Shown here: one piece after another, positions 29,551-38,668 of the stretch
Layout of the letters: every line of letters starts with the position of its first letter
Position numbering within the stretch: the first letter of the stretch is position 1
From: Blattabacterium cuenoti
GTDB taxonomy: Bacteria > Bacteroidota > Bacteroidia > Flavobacteriales > Blattabacteriaceae
DNA length: 64,000 nt
Direction of reading: 5' to 3'
Assembly (NCBI RefSeq): GCF_014252075.1
Contig: NZ_CP059209.1
Span: 482,818-546,817 of the forward strand
Program-made: the position numbers and the translations under genes
Notes under the pieces: generated by a model
Seen by the model: only the letters and a program-made list of their open reading frames with translations
Told to the model about the DNA's origin: nothing
Database searches by the model: none

Positions 29551-30159
29551 ATGGAATATAACACTAGTCGTTTCAAATTGGTGATACCAGAATATGGTAG
29601 AAACATTCATAAAATGATAGACTATGCAATCCAAATAAAAAATAGAAAAAAAAGAAATCTTTGTGCATGGAGTATTATAAAATTAATGACAGATTCTACT
29701 CATCCTAGGCTCAACAAATCAATTCCTTATTTTCAACATAAATTGTGGAATCAATTATTTATAATGTCTAATTATCAGCTAGATATAGATCCTCCTTTCC
29801 CTAAACCAAGTCCAGAAAAAATAAAAATTTTATCTTATAAAAGAGTAGTGTATCCTGAATATTTAACTGATTTTAGATATTATGGAAAAATAATTAGAAA
29901 CATGATCCATGTAGCAATACATTGTAAAAATGGGCAAAAAAAAGAAGGATTGTTTTATGCAATAGCTAATACAATGAAGAAAAATTATTTGAGATGGAAT
30001 AAAAATATAGTAGAAGACGATATAATATTTAAAGATTTAAAAGAACTTTCTAAAGGAAAGATATGTTTAATGAATACAGATCCATTGCTACAATGTTCTC
30101 ATATTTTTAAGTCTAAAAGAAAAAAATCATTAAAAAAACAAAAAGAAAAAGTTGTATAA
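29551..30159 (+). CDS. DUF4290 family protein
   Basis: Conserved protein of unknown function restricted, as far as I know, to Bacteroidota. The start is placed at ATG 29551, giving MEYNTSRFKLVIPEYGRNI, the family's usual opening. An upstream ATG at 29509 would add 14 residues and overlap the CDF gene by 23 bases. The length is about 202 residues. The protein is mostly hydrophilic, with repeated motifs such as EYGRNIHKMIDYAI and FRYYGKIIRNMIHVAI that look like two related helices, and a Lys-rich C-terminus. It sits 2 bases before murA, a pairing that hints at a cell-wall link but does not prove it. Confidence 0.85.
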   Translation: MEYNTSRFKLVIPEYGRNIHKMIDYAIQIKNRKKRNLCAWSIIKLMTDSTHPRLNKSIPYFQHKLWNQLFIMSNYQLDIDPPFPKPSPEKIKILSYKRVVYPEYLTDFRYYGKIIRNMIHVAIHCKNGQKKEGLFYAIANTMKKNYLRWNKNIVEDDIIFKDLKELSKGKICLMNTDPLLQCSHIFKSKRKKSLKKQKEKVV

Positions 30160-30161
30160 TA

Positions 30162-31478
30162 ATGGGAACTTTTAAAATTAAAGGAGGGTTTCCTTTAAAA
30201 GGAGAAATAAAACCACAAGGAGCTAAGAATGAGTCTTTACAGGTTTTATGTGCCGTATTATTAACTCAAGAGAAATTAAGAATCAAAAATATTCCAGAAA
30301 TAGGGGATGTAAAGTGTTTAATGCTAATTCTTAAAGATTTAGGAGTTTTAATAAAGAAAAATGATATTGGAGATTACACTTTTCAAGCTAAAAACATAAA
30401 TATTGAATATTTAAACACAAAAAAATTTCGTGAATATGGAAAATCAATTAGAGGTTCAATTATGATAGCAGGCCCTTTACTTGCTAGATTCGGTAAGGTT
30501 TGTATTCCTATTCCTGGAGGAGATAGGATAGGAAGAAGACGTTTGGATCCTCATTTAACAGGATTAAAATCATTAGGAAGTCATATATTTTATCATAATG
30601 AATACAAATACTTTAATTTGCATACAAATAATAAAATTTTGAACGGAAGTTATATTTTAATGGAAGAAGCTTCTGTGACTGGAACAGCTAATATTATAAT
30701 GGCTGCAACTTTAGCTAAAGGGGAAACTACTATTTATAATGCTGCTTGTGAACCCTATATTCAACAATTATGCAAATTGTTAAATAAAATGGGAGCTAAA
30801 ATAAGAGGAATAGGATCTAATTTGATTAATATCATCGGAGTGAAAGAATTAGGAGGATATTGTACACACACCATATTACCGGATATGGTAGAAATAGGGA
30901 GTTGGATAGGTTTAGCTGCTATTACTTGTTCTGAAATACGAATTAAAAATGTGAGTTGGAAAAATTTAGGGATCATTCCAAAAACATTCCAAAAAATGGG
31001 AATCAAATTAGAAAAAAAAAAAGATGATATTTATATACCATCACAAAAATCTTATCGAATTAAAAAATTATTAAATAATGCGATATTAACAATATCTGAT
31101 TCTCCATGGCCAGGTTTGACTCCCGATCTATTAAGTATTTTGACTGTGGTCGCTACTCAAGCTAAAGGAAGTGTTTTAATTCATCAAAAAATGTTCGAAA
31201 GTAGATTATTTTTTGTGGATAAACTTATTGAAATGGGAGCACAAATCATACTATGTGATCCTCATAGAGCAACTGTTATTGGATTAAATCATAAATCTCA
31301 TTTACGAGGATCCATACTAAATTCTCCAGATATAAGAGCAGGAATATCTCTTTTGATAGCGGCTCTTTCTGCTAAAGGAACTAGTCTAATTAAAAACATA
31401 GAACAAATAGATAGAGGATATGAAAATATAGATAAAAGACTACGCATTTTGGGTGCGAATATTTTAAGAATGGAATAA
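30162..31478 (+). CDS. murA: UDP-N-acetylglucosamine 1-carboxyvinyltransferase MurA
   Basis: First committed step of peptidoglycan synthesis, transferring enolpyruvate to UDP-GlcNAc. The 438 residues show GAKNESLQVLCA (Lys22, Asn23), the GSIMIAGPLLARFG segment, the active-site loop PGGDRIGRRRLDPH with Asp121 where most bacteria have the fosfomycin-sensitive Cys115, and the C-terminal DIRAGISLLIAALSA. An A11 tract at 31012-31022 encodes a Lys run in frame. Together with ddl, glmM and the GlmU-like gene it shows that wall precursors are still made. Confidence 0.96.
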   Translation: MGTFKIKGGFPLKGEIKPQGAKNESLQVLCAVLLTQEKLRIKNIPEIGDVKCLMLILKDLGVLIKKNDIGDYTFQAKNINIEYLNTKKFREYGKSIRGSIMIAGPLLARFGKVCIPIPGGDRIGRRRLDPHLTGLKSLGSHIFYHNEYKYFNLHTNNKILNGSYILMEEASVTGTANIIMAATLAKGETTIYNAACEPYIQQLCKLLNKMGAKIRGIGSNLINIIGVKELGGYCTHTILPDMVEIGSWIGLAAITCSEIRIKNVSWKNLGIIPKTFQKMGIKLEKKKDDIYIPSQKSYRIKKLLNNAILTISDSPWPGLTPDLLSILTVVATQAKGSVLIHQKMFESRLFFVDKLIEMGAQIILCDPHRATVIGLNHKSHLRGSILNSPDIRAGISLLIAALSAKGTSLIKNIEQIDRGYENIDKRLRILGANILRME

Positions 31479-31492
31479 AAAACGTTTTTTAT
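31475..31492. repeat. 18-bp perfect palindrome at the murA stop
   Basis: ATAAAAAACGTTTTTTAT reads the same on both strands and covers the murA stop codon. There is no loop, so it is unlikely to be an ordinary terminator stem. It could be a binding site or chance. Confidence 0.4.
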
Positions 31493-31767
31493 ATTCTCCA
31501 ATCATACATAGTATGATAATAAAATTTGATAGATTTTTGGACAATAATTTTTGATGAAAACAATGAAAAAAGAAGAAAAAAAATGAAACAAAAACACAAA
31601 AATTCGTAATTTTAGAACATAAAAATCTGAATATAAAACAATCAAAATCAATGTCATTATAATAAAATAAAATGTTGTATTTTTTGTTCATAAAATCACA
31701 TAACTTTATGTTTTATATAATAAACAGATAAATGAAAAAGATCCGGAAAAAATAATAATGAAAAATT
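31479..31767. other. Longest intergenic stretch (289 bases), murA to greA
   Basis: No supported gene on either strand. A 75-codon antisense frame here is almost all Phe, Ile and Lys and resembles no family. It contains the palindrome at its left end and a 7-bp hairpin at 31501-31517. A TAACTTTA near 31701 weakly resembles the -7 promoter element of greA. It may be a decayed gene, but no recognisable remnant remains. Confidence 0.5.
31501..31517 (+). terminator. Hairpin downstream of murA
   Basis: Arms ATCATAC and GTATGAT form a perfect 7-bp stem with a 3-base loop, 22 bases after the murA stop. The following bases are A-rich (AATAAAATTT) rather than a clean T-tract, so it may protect the message end or terminate weakly. 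Confidence 0.35.
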
Positions 31768-32250
31768 ATGGCAAAATTTGAATATATAACTAAAGAAGGA
31801 TTAAAAAAATTGCAAAAAGAAATAGAACGATTAGAAAATATAGAACGTCCAAAAATATCTATGCAAATCGCAGAAGCAAGAGATAAAGGGGATATTTCAG
31901 AAAATGCAGAATATGATGCAATAAAAGAAGCACAAGGATTCTTAGAAATGAATATAGCTAAGTTAAAAAAAAAACTATCCAATGCACGTATTATAGACGG
32001 GTCACAAATAAATAGGACCAGAGTCTCTATTCTTTCTACAGTAAAAGTGAAGAATTTAACTTATGGAGGTGAACAAATATACACTTTAGTTCCAGAAGGA
32101 GAAGCTGATTTAAAATCAGGGAAAATATCCATAAATACTCCTATATCCACAGGATTACTTGGGAAACAAGTAGGACAAATTGCTCATATTAAATTGCCTA
32201 ATAAAATGATACTTGATTATGAAATTTTAGAAATAGCATTTAGTGAATGA
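31768..32250 (+). CDS. greA: Transcription elongation factor GreA
   Basis: Rescues backtracked RNA polymerase by stimulating transcript cleavage. The 160 residues match the two-domain fold: an N-terminal coiled coil (about 8-75) with the acidic tip region ARDKGDISENAEYDA, and a C-terminal FKBP-like domain with VPEGEADLKSGKISINTPISTGLLGK. The start is ATG at 31768. The stop TGA at 32248-32250 overlaps the start of the HIT gene by 8 bases. Its role in backtracking is of interest here because polymerase slippage at A-tracts is likely. Confidence 0.95.
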   Translation: MAKFEYITKEGLKKLQKEIERLENIERPKISMQIAEARDKGDISENAEYDAIKEAQGFLEMNIAKLKKKLSNARIIDGSQINRTRVSILSTVKVKNLTYGGEQIYTLVPEGEADLKSGKISINTPISTGLLGKQVGQIAHIKLPNKMILDYEILEIAFSE

Positions 32251-32647
32251 TAATATTTTTCATAAAATAATTAATAACGAAATTTCTGCTTACAAAGTAG
32301 CAGAAAATTCCGATCACTTGGCTTTTTTAGATATTTATCCTATCAAAATAGGACATACTTTAGTAATCACCAAAAAAAGCAATAGAGATAAAATCTTTTC
32401 TCTTCCCGAAAAAGAATTTATCTCTATTATGTCTTTCACGAGAAAAGTAGCTGTTGGGATAGAAAAAATTATTCCTTGCAATCGTGTAGGTATATTTGTT
32501 ATGGGATTTGAAATTCCTCATGTACACGTTCATCTCATACCTATGGATCAAGAAAGCGATGGTAATTTTTCTAAAAGAAGAATGATTTTATCTGCAAAAA
32601 AATTTCAAGTTTTGTCCGAAAAAATAAAAAAATCTATTGATATATAA
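32243..32647 (+). CDS. HIT family nucleotide-binding protein
   Basis: Histidine-triad hydrolase acting on nucleotide phosphoramidates or similar adenylates. The 134 residues open with NIFHKIINNEISAYKVAE and end with the triad HVHVHLIPM (about 92-100). The start must be GTG at 32243, because no in-frame ATG fits the N-terminus; it overlaps greA by 8 bases, suggesting coupled translation. The precise substrate is unknown. Confidence 0.92.
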   Translation: MNDNIFHKIINNEISAYKVAENSDHLAFLDIYPIKIGHTLVITKKSNRDKIFSLPEKEFISIMSFTRKVAVGIEKIIPCNRVGIFVMGFEIPHVHVHLIPMDQESDGNFSKRRMILSAKKFQVLSEKIKKSIDI

Positions 32648-32652
32648 TTTTA

Positions 32653-33423
32653 TTAATGATTCCAATGGAATAAAATTTTTAAACCTTTTATTGTATGTAA
32701 TTTATCTTTAAGATGAATTTTTTTTGTTAAAGGGGTATATATATGGGAAAGACCTCCAGTTGCAATCACAAAACAATTTATTCTCAACTCTTTATTGACT
32801 CTATTAATTAATCCTTCAACCATACTTAAGTACCCATAAATAATTCCACTTTGAATACATGTCTCTGTATACTGTCCTAATACGCTAGGAGGTTTTTTTA
32901 ATTCTATCTGTGATAATTGAGCAGTGTTTCCAATTAATGCTGTTAAAGAACTATTTACTCCTGGAGCAATAATAACACCTTGAAGGATTCCATATTTATC
33001 AATACAAGTCAAACTTAATGCAGTTCCAAAATCTACTACTAAAGTAGTATTCTTATTATTATATAATGTATATGCAGCTATAGCGTTGGCATATAAATCT
33101 GTTCCTAATTGGTGAGAAGAATGTTTTATAGGAGAAGATGAATATCTATCTACTATTAGAGGTTTTATTTTATGTATTTCATATAAAGATTGTTCTACAA
33201 TATTTGTAAGTGGAGGAACTACTGATCCTATTACAATATTTTGTATTAATTTAGAGAAAATCCCATACTGTTGATATATATTCCTAAATAATAAAATATA
33301 TTCATCTAATGATCTATGTGGATTACTATTAATAATCCACGAACAATTACATTTTAAATTATAATTATTATTAAATAGTCCAAAACGAATACTGGAATTT
33401 CCAATATTTATTGTTAACAACAT
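32653..33423 (-). CDS. coaX: Type III pantothenate kinase
   Basis: Phosphorylates pantothenate in the first step of CoA synthesis. The 256 residues show the ATP-binding NIGNSSIRFGLF at 6-17, the LGTDLYANAIAAY segment (about 106-118), VVDFGTALSLTCID with the catalytic-site Asp (about 129-142), the GVIIAPGVNSSLTAL loop and TGGLSHIY near 223-230. This is the ASKHA-fold type III enzyme, distinct from CoaA. The start is ATG at 33421-33423. It converges on the HIT gene with a 5-base gap. Confidence 0.95.
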   Translation of the reverse strand: MLLTINIGNSSIRFGLFNNNYNLKCNCSWIINSNPHRSLDEYILLFRNIYQQYGIFSKLIQNIVIGSVVPPLTNIVEQSLYEIHKIKPLIVDRYSSSPIKHSSHQLGTDLYANAIAAYTLYNNKNTTLVVDFGTALSLTCIDKYGILQGVIIAPGVNSSLTALIGNTAQLSQIELKKPPSVLGQYTETCIQSGIIYGYLSMVEGLINRVNKELRINCFVIATGGLSHIYTPLTKKIHLKDKLHTIKGLKILFHWNH

Positions 33424-33547
33424 GATTCATTTCATTTTTGAAAAATAAAAACGTATTTTGAATCAAACAATTGTTTTTTCACAATTTATTATATCTATAA
33501 AAAATTTATAATTTATAAAAGTATTTAACTTTCATAGTTATTATCAT

Positions 33548-34363
33548 ATGAGCATAGATAATATTTACTACAAAAAAACAAATTTTAAGATAGAAGGGAA
33601 AGGAGTCCCAATTGTACTATTACATGGATTTATGGAAAGTTTAGAAATATGGAATTATATATATTCCGACATTTCTAATAAATATAAAGTTCTTTCAATT
33701 GATTTCCCAGGTCATGGAAAAAGTTTTTCTACATTAAATCATGATACCATTTTTACTATGGAAAGAGCTGCAGAAATTGTGAAAAAAATTGTAGAAAAAG
33801 AGAACATCCAAAAAGCAGTTTTTGTTGGTCATTCTATGGGAGGTTATATTGCCTTAGCTTTGGCAGAAAAATATCCAGATATTTTTTTTGGATTGTGTTT
33901 GCTTCATTCTACAGCAGAATCAGATTCTGATGATAAAAAGAAAATTCGTATGCAATCTATACGTCTATCTATTAATAATTATCCCATGCTTGTCGATACA
34001 AGTGTAAATAAATTATTTAATATTAAAGAATTATCTTTTTTGCAAGAAAAAATTTTTTTTGTCAAAAAAATAGCTTTATCCACTTCTGTGAATAGTGTTA
34101 TTTCTTTTTTAAAAGGAATGAAAATTCGTAAAGATAGAAGATTTTTACTAAAAGAAACTACTTTTCCAAAGTTACATATAATTGGTTTATACGATTTAAT
34201 TCTTGATCCAAAAAAAATTCGTGAAGAAGCTAAAAATGGAAATAAAACTAATTTCATTGAAATTCCTACAGGTCATATGGGACACATAGAAAAACCTAAA
34301 AAAATAACAAAAATATTAGAAAATTTTATGGATCACGTGATTCTAAAAAACTATCGAATTTGA
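33548..34363 (+). CDS. Alpha/beta hydrolase
   Basis: Serine hydrolase of the alpha/beta fold; the substrate cannot be named. The 271 residues have the oxyanion-hole segment PIVLLHGFMES (about 20-30), the nucleophile elbow GHSMGGY (about 97-103), a likely acid Asp in GLYDLILDP (about 217-225), and the catalytic His in TGHMGHIEKP (about 240-249). The start is ATG at 33548. The stop overlaps a TTG frame of the next gene; the true next start is 5 bases downstream. Confidence 0.88.
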   Translation: MSIDNIYYKKTNFKIEGKGVPIVLLHGFMESLEIWNYIYSDISNKYKVLSIDFPGHGKSFSTLNHDTIFTMERAAEIVKKIVEKENIQKAVFVGHSMGGYIALALAEKYPDIFFGLCLLHSTAESDSDDKKKIRMQSIRLSINNYPMLVDTSVNKLFNIKELSFLQEKIFFVKKIALSTSVNSVISFLKGMKIRKDRRFLLKETTFPKLHIIGLYDLILDPKKIREEAKNGNKTNFIEIPTGHMGHIEKPKKITKILENFMDHVILKNYRI

Positions 34364-34368
34364 CAATA

Positions 34369-34956
34369 ATGAATAAAAAAAAATTGCGTAAAAAATATTT
34401 TTTTTACAGAAAAACTCTGTCTCAGAAAGAAGTCTTTGAGAAGAGTTATGAAATTTTTTTTCATCTGAAAAAAATATCTTTTATCTGGGAAAAAAAATAT
34501 TATCATATTTTTTTACCTATACGTGAATATAAAGAAGTGGATACATTTATTATTGTCAATTTTTTATTAAAAATAGGGAAATATGTAACTATTCCTTATT
34601 CTAATTTTCATATAATTTCTATAGATAATTGTTTATTTGATAAAAAAACTTTATTAAAAAAAAACAAATATGGAATTTTTGAACCGATTTCTACACATAA
34701 ATATGTAGTTTCACCTTATTTTATTGAAGTAATGTTTATCCCATTATTAATATTTGATTTAAGAGGTTATCGTATTGGTTATGGAAAAGGTTTTTATGAC
34801 AGATTTATTCCTTTCTGTAAAAAAAATGTTATTAAAATAGGTTTGAGTTTTTTTACTCCTATAAAAAAGATTGTAGATATTCATGAAAACGATCTATCCC
34901 TAGATATAGGGATCACTCCCGATAATATTTTTTTATTTGATGATATCAAGAAATAA
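34369..34956 (+). CDS. 5-formyltetrahydrofolate cyclo-ligase
   Basis: Converts 5-formyl-THF to 5,10-methenyl-THF with ATP. About 195 residues from ATG 34369 (a TTG nine bases upstream is less likely). Conserved parts are the basic N-terminus KKKLRKKYFFYRKTL, the central FLPIREYKEVDT folate-binding segment, and the C-terminal ATP/phosphate loop RIGYGKGFYDRF (about 140-151), which is diagnostic. The 3' end overlaps the end of rseP on the other strand by 11 bases. Folate one-carbon supply connects with metE in this window. Confidence 0.9.
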   Translation: MNKKKLRKKYFFYRKTLSQKEVFEKSYEIFFHLKKISFIWEKKYYHIFLPIREYKEVDTFIIVNFLLKIGKYVTIPYSNFHIISIDNCLFDKKTLLKKNKYGIFEPISTHKYVVSPYFIEVMFIPLLIFDLRGYRIGYGKGFYDRFIPFCKKNVIKIGLSFFTPIKKIVDIHENDLSLDIGITPDNIFLFDDIKK

Positions 34957-36277
34957 ATACTTTGAAAATATCCCAAATAATAATAAAAATCATAATTAAA
35001 CTAATTATTACAAATCCAAAAATAGTACAACGTTCAAGAATCTCTTCATGAACTTTCTTTCTTGTGATCATTTCTATCAAAATAAATAATATGTAACCTC
35101 CATCCAATGATGGAATGGGAAATAAATTCAAAAAAGCTAACCAAATGGACAAAGTAGCAGTTAAAGTCCAAAAAATATCCCAATTCCATTTAGAAGAAAA
35201 TTCTTTTGCCATAGAAAAAAAACTCCCTATTTGTTTATAAGCTTTGGTTTCTATATGAAATACATTTTTGAAAAAAAATATTTGGTTTTTTAAAACTTCC
35301 AAAGATTTTGTGACTCCATGAGGAATACTTTCAAAAAAAGAATAATTCATTTTTTCAAATGAAAAAATTTTATCCAAATCCATAAAATTTTTTAAGTAAA
35401 TTCCCAAGATTCCTTTTGAATCTATAAAAACATTTTTTTGAATTAATTTTCCATTTCTATTAATCGATATTGCTATATTTTCATTATTATATTTTGATAA
35501 TAAATCCTTTAATTGATCAGAAAAAAGAATGGATTCAGAATTTATAGATAATATTTCATCATTATTTTTTAAACCATATTTTTCCGCTTCAGAATTTTGT
35601 ATGACATGATTTATAATAGGAGGGACACGAGGTTTAATAAAGAAACTGATTTTTTTTCTGTCAAAAAGAAATCTTTTTTTATCGTTATTTAGTGACAATT
35701 TTATAATCTTTCCCATCCTATCTACAGTCACAGAATTTCCCAAAAGGATTGCTTTAGGAATATCATTGAAATATGGAATATATTTTTCATTTACAAATAA
35801 AATTTTATCTCCATTTTTGAATCCTATTTTTTCTCCTAAAGAATCAACTTCTATCCCATATTTAACATTTTTTGTGGGAAGATATGTTTCTCCATATTTA
35901 AATAATAAACAAGTAAAAATAAAAATAGATAATAATATATTGGAAATAATTCCTCCAGAAATAATTAATAGCCTTTTTATTGCTGATTTTGAACGAAACT
36001 CCCAATTTTTTTCAGTTTCTTTTGAAGAAACATTTTTTTCATCTATCATCATTCCAGATATTTTTACGTATCCTCCTAAAGGCAACCATCCTATTCCATA
36101 AATAGTGTGTCCAATCTTTTTTTTAAAAAGTGAAAACCAAGGATCAAAAAATAAAAAAAATTTTTCAACTCTTACTTTAAATATTTGAGCTAAAGTAAAA
36201 TGACCTAATTCATGAATAACGATTAATATAGAAATGCTAAGAAGCAATTGTATAGATCTAACCAAAATAGATGTCAT
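34946..36277 (-). CDS. rseP: Site-2 intramembrane metalloprotease RseP
   Basis: Cleaves membrane substrates such as anti-sigma factors or signal-peptide remnants inside the membrane. About 443 residues from ATG 36275-36277. The zinc motif HELGH is at residues 22-26 in the first membrane segment. The periplasmic part holds two PDZ-like regions (about 120-200 and 205-285). The C-terminal LNLFPIPSLDGGYI gives the third metal ligand Asp. An upstream TTG two codons earlier is possible. No RseA-like or ECF sigma gene lies beside it, so its substrate here is unknown. Confidence 0.94.
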   Translation of the reverse strand: MTSILVRSIQLLLSISILIVIHELGHFTLAQIFKVRVEKFFLFFDPWFSLFKKKIGHTIYGIGWLPLGGYVKISGMMIDEKNVSSKETEKNWEFRSKSAIKRLLIISGGIISNILLSIFIFTCLLFKYGETYLPTKNVKYGIEVDSLGEKIGFKNGDKILFVNEKYIPYFNDIPKAILLGNSVTVDRMGKIIKLSLNNDKKRFLFDRKKISFFIKPRVPPIINHVIQNSEAEKYGLKNNDEILSINSESILFSDQLKDLLSKYNNENIAISINRNGKLIQKNVFIDSKGILGIYLKNFMDLDKIFSFEKMNYSFFESIPHGVTKSLEVLKNQIFFFKNVFHIETKAYKQIGSFFSMAKEFSSKWNWDIFWTLTATLSIWLAFLNLFPIPSLDGGYILFILIEMITRKKVHEEILERCTIFGFVIISLIMIFIIIWDIFKVFIS

Positions 36278-36382
36278 TTCCAAAACTTAAAAAAATAAAA
36301 GAAATAAATTTAAACCTTTATTTCATTTTTTTTCATTACTAAAAATTTATTTTTTATTTTTCTAATATAAAATATATAAATT

Positions 36383-36628
36383 TTGAATTTATCTAACCTT
36401 AAAAAAGGAGAAAAAGGAATTATCAAGGGATATAAAAACGAAGATTTTCCTATCAAATTATTAGAATTAGGTGTTTTACCTGGAGTAGAATTCGAGATAC
36501 TTTTTGTTTCTATTTTTTATGATCCATTATGTATAAGTTATAATCAGTCTTGTTTAGCATTACGTAGAAAAGAAGCAGAAAACATTATAATAGAACCTAA
36601 AATTTTAAAATGCAAAGAAGAAGAATAA
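36383..36628 (+). CDS. feoA: Ferrous iron transport protein A
   Basis: Small SH3-like cytoplasmic partner of FeoB. The 81 residues NLSNLKKGEKGIIKGY, LLELGVLPGVEFEIL and CLALRRKEAENI match the family. The start is TTG at 36383-36385; no in-frame ATG or GTG lies nearby and the family N-terminus begins here. Its last 19 bases overlap the feoB start, so translation is coupled. It is the first gene of feoA-feoB-small Cys-rich peptide. Confidence 0.92.
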   Translation: MNLSNLKKGEKGIIKGYKNEDFPIKLLELGVLPGVEFEILFVSIFYDPLCISYNQSCLALRRKEAENIIIEPKILKCKEEE

Positions 36629-38667
36629 AATTAGCGCTTATTGGAAATCCAAATGTAGGAAAAACTTCTTTGTTCAATAAATTGACTGGACTTAACCAAA
36701 AAGTAGGCAATTATTTAGGAGTTACAGTAGACAAAAAAATAGGATATTTCTATTATGAAAATAGATGTTATCAAATTATAGACCTTCCTGGAACTTACAG
36801 TATATATCCTTCATCTGAAAATGAAGAAGTAGTCAGCAAATTGCTTATTAATAATAAGGATTATTTGGATTATCCTGATAAAATTATGGTTGTAGCAGAT
36901 TATTCTAATATAAAAAAAAGTCTTCTTTTATTTAGACAAGTGCAAGATTTAGGATTTCCTGTTTTATTTATCCTAAATATGTTGGATGAAGCAAAAAAAA
37001 AGGGAATCTCTATTGAGATAGAAAAACTAAAAAAATTTCTTATAACAGAAATAGTCTTGATCAATGCAAGAGAAGGAATAGGATTGGAAAAAGTTAAAAA
37101 AGAAATCAAAAATTTAAATAAAAAAACAAAAAAATTGGATTTTTTCAATCCAGGATTACGTTATTCTATTGCTGTTAATGATGTAAAAAAGAATTACAAA
37201 GTAAATACTTATAAGGCTTGGTGTTATTTAGCTTATAATGGAAAATTTTTGAAAGAAGATTATTTATTAAATAAAATAAAAAAGAAACACAATATTATAT
37301 CCAAAAGATTACAAATTAAGGAAACATTAGATAGATATGAAGAAATAGGAAAAATTTTTATCGAAACAGTTTCCGAATTGGTTTCAGATAAAGAAAAAAA
37401 TTATTTAGAATTTTCAAAAAAAATAGATAATAATTTAATTGTTCATCCTTTTTGGGGTTATTTTATTTTTTTCTTTTTTTTATTTTTTATTTTTCAATGT
37501 GTTTTTTTCTGGGCAGAAAAACCTAAAGAGATTATAGAATTTTTTTTTTCTTTTCTTCAAAAAAAACTAGAAAATATTTATCCAGGTCCTTTAAATAATT
37601 TTTTATTGCAAGGAATATTGCCTGGAATTAGTACTATTATCACTTTTATTCCACAAATTTTTATTTTACTATTTTTTCTTCTTCTTATGGAAGAAAGTGG
37701 TTACATAAGCAGAGTAATATTTTTAATGGATAGAATTATGAGACCCTTTGGGTTAAATGGAAAAAGTGTTGTTCCTCTTATTTCTAGCATAGCTTGCGCT
37801 ATTCCAGCTATCATGTCAGCTAGACATATTGAAAATCCAAGAGATCGTTTAATTACTATTTTAGCCACTCCTTTTATGACCTGTTCTGCAAGATTACCTG
37901 TTTATACTTTGATTATATCTCTTGTCATACCAAATTATAGATGGTATTTCATTCAATTAAGAGGGCTAGTCCTTATGATTATGTATTTATTAGGGATAGT
38001 CTCTGCTCTAGGTGTATCGATGATTTTACATCAATTTTTGAAAAAAAATTATCAAAGTCATCTGATTATGGAAATCCCTACTTACAAATTTCCTATATTT
38101 AGAAACATTTTGATTACCTTATGGATTAATCTAAAATCATTCATTATCAATGCAGGAAAAATGATTTTATTGATCAATATATTAATTTGGGTTTTAGGAT
38201 CTTTTGGTCCTTCAGAAAATTTATCATATCAAAACTCAATCGTATTAAAATATATGCAAAAAAAAGAATTATCTCATTCATATTTGGGTTTGATCGGTAA
38301 GAAAATAGAACCTATAATTCGTCCATTAGGATACGATTGGAAAATTGGAATAGGATTGCTATCATCTCTTGTAGCGAGAGAAGTCTTTGTTAGTACTATG
38401 GCTTCTGTCTATAAGATAGAAGGAAAAGAAAATTTTTTGAAAGAAAAAATGAAAGAAGAAGTGTTTAATAGCACCAAAAAACCTATTTATAATTTATCAA
38501 CAGGAATTTCTTTGCTATTTTTTTATGCATTATCTATGCAGTGTATGAGTACTTTATCTATAATAAAAAAAGAAACGAAATCTTGGAAATGGCCAATAAT
38601 ACAATTTTTTTTTATGACTTCTCTAGCTTATATCGCTTCATTTTTAACATATCAAATTTTAATATAA
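36610..38667 (+). CDS. feoB: Ferrous iron transport protein B
   Basis: GTP-dependent inner-membrane Fe(II) importer. The 685 residues begin with a G domain: G1 GNPNVGKT at 12-19, the switch region NYLGVTVDK, G3 DLPGTYS near 59-65, and G4 NMLD near 119. A helical spacer follows, then the membrane domain from about residue 280, with the gate repeats GISTIITFIPQIFILLFFLLLMEESGYISR and VPLISSIACAIPAIMSAR. Cys in the latter is a possible metal contact. A T10 in the membrane part is in frame. Start ATG 36610 lies inside feoA. Confidence 0.96.
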   Translation: MQRRRIKLALIGNPNVGKTSLFNKLTGLNQKVGNYLGVTVDKKIGYFYYENRCYQIIDLPGTYSIYPSSENEEVVSKLLINNKDYLDYPDKIMVVADYSNIKKSLLLFRQVQDLGFPVLFILNMLDEAKKKGISIEIEKLKKFLITEIVLINAREGIGLEKVKKEIKNLNKKTKKLDFFNPGLRYSIAVNDVKKNYKVNTYKAWCYLAYNGKFLKEDYLLNKIKKKHNIISKRLQIKETLDRYEEIGKIFIETVSELVSDKEKNYLEFSKKIDNNLIVHPFWGYFIFFFFLFFIFQCVFFWAEKPKEIIEFFFSFLQKKLENIYPGPLNNFLLQGILPGISTIITFIPQIFILLFFLLLMEESGYISRVIFLMDRIMRPFGLNGKSVVPLISSIACAIPAIMSARHIENPRDRLITILATPFMTCSARLPVYTLIISLVIPNYRWYFIQLRGLVLMIMYLLGIVSALGVSMILHQFLKKNYQSHLIMEIPTYKFPIFRNILITLWINLKSFIINAGKMILLINILIWVLGSFGPSENLSYQNSIVLKYMQKKELSHSYLGLIGKKIEPIIRPLGYDWKIGIGLLSSLVAREVFVSTMASVYKIEGKENFLKEKMKEEVFNSTKKPIYNLSTGISLLFFYALSMQCMSTLSIIKKETKSWKWPIIQFFFMTSLAYIASFLTYQILI

Positions 38668-38668
38668 A

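Noticed and set aside
31464-31691. 75-codon minus-strand frame in the murA-greA gap
   Set aside because: Composition is almost only Phe, Ile, Asn and Lys, it overlaps the murA end, and it resembles no family.
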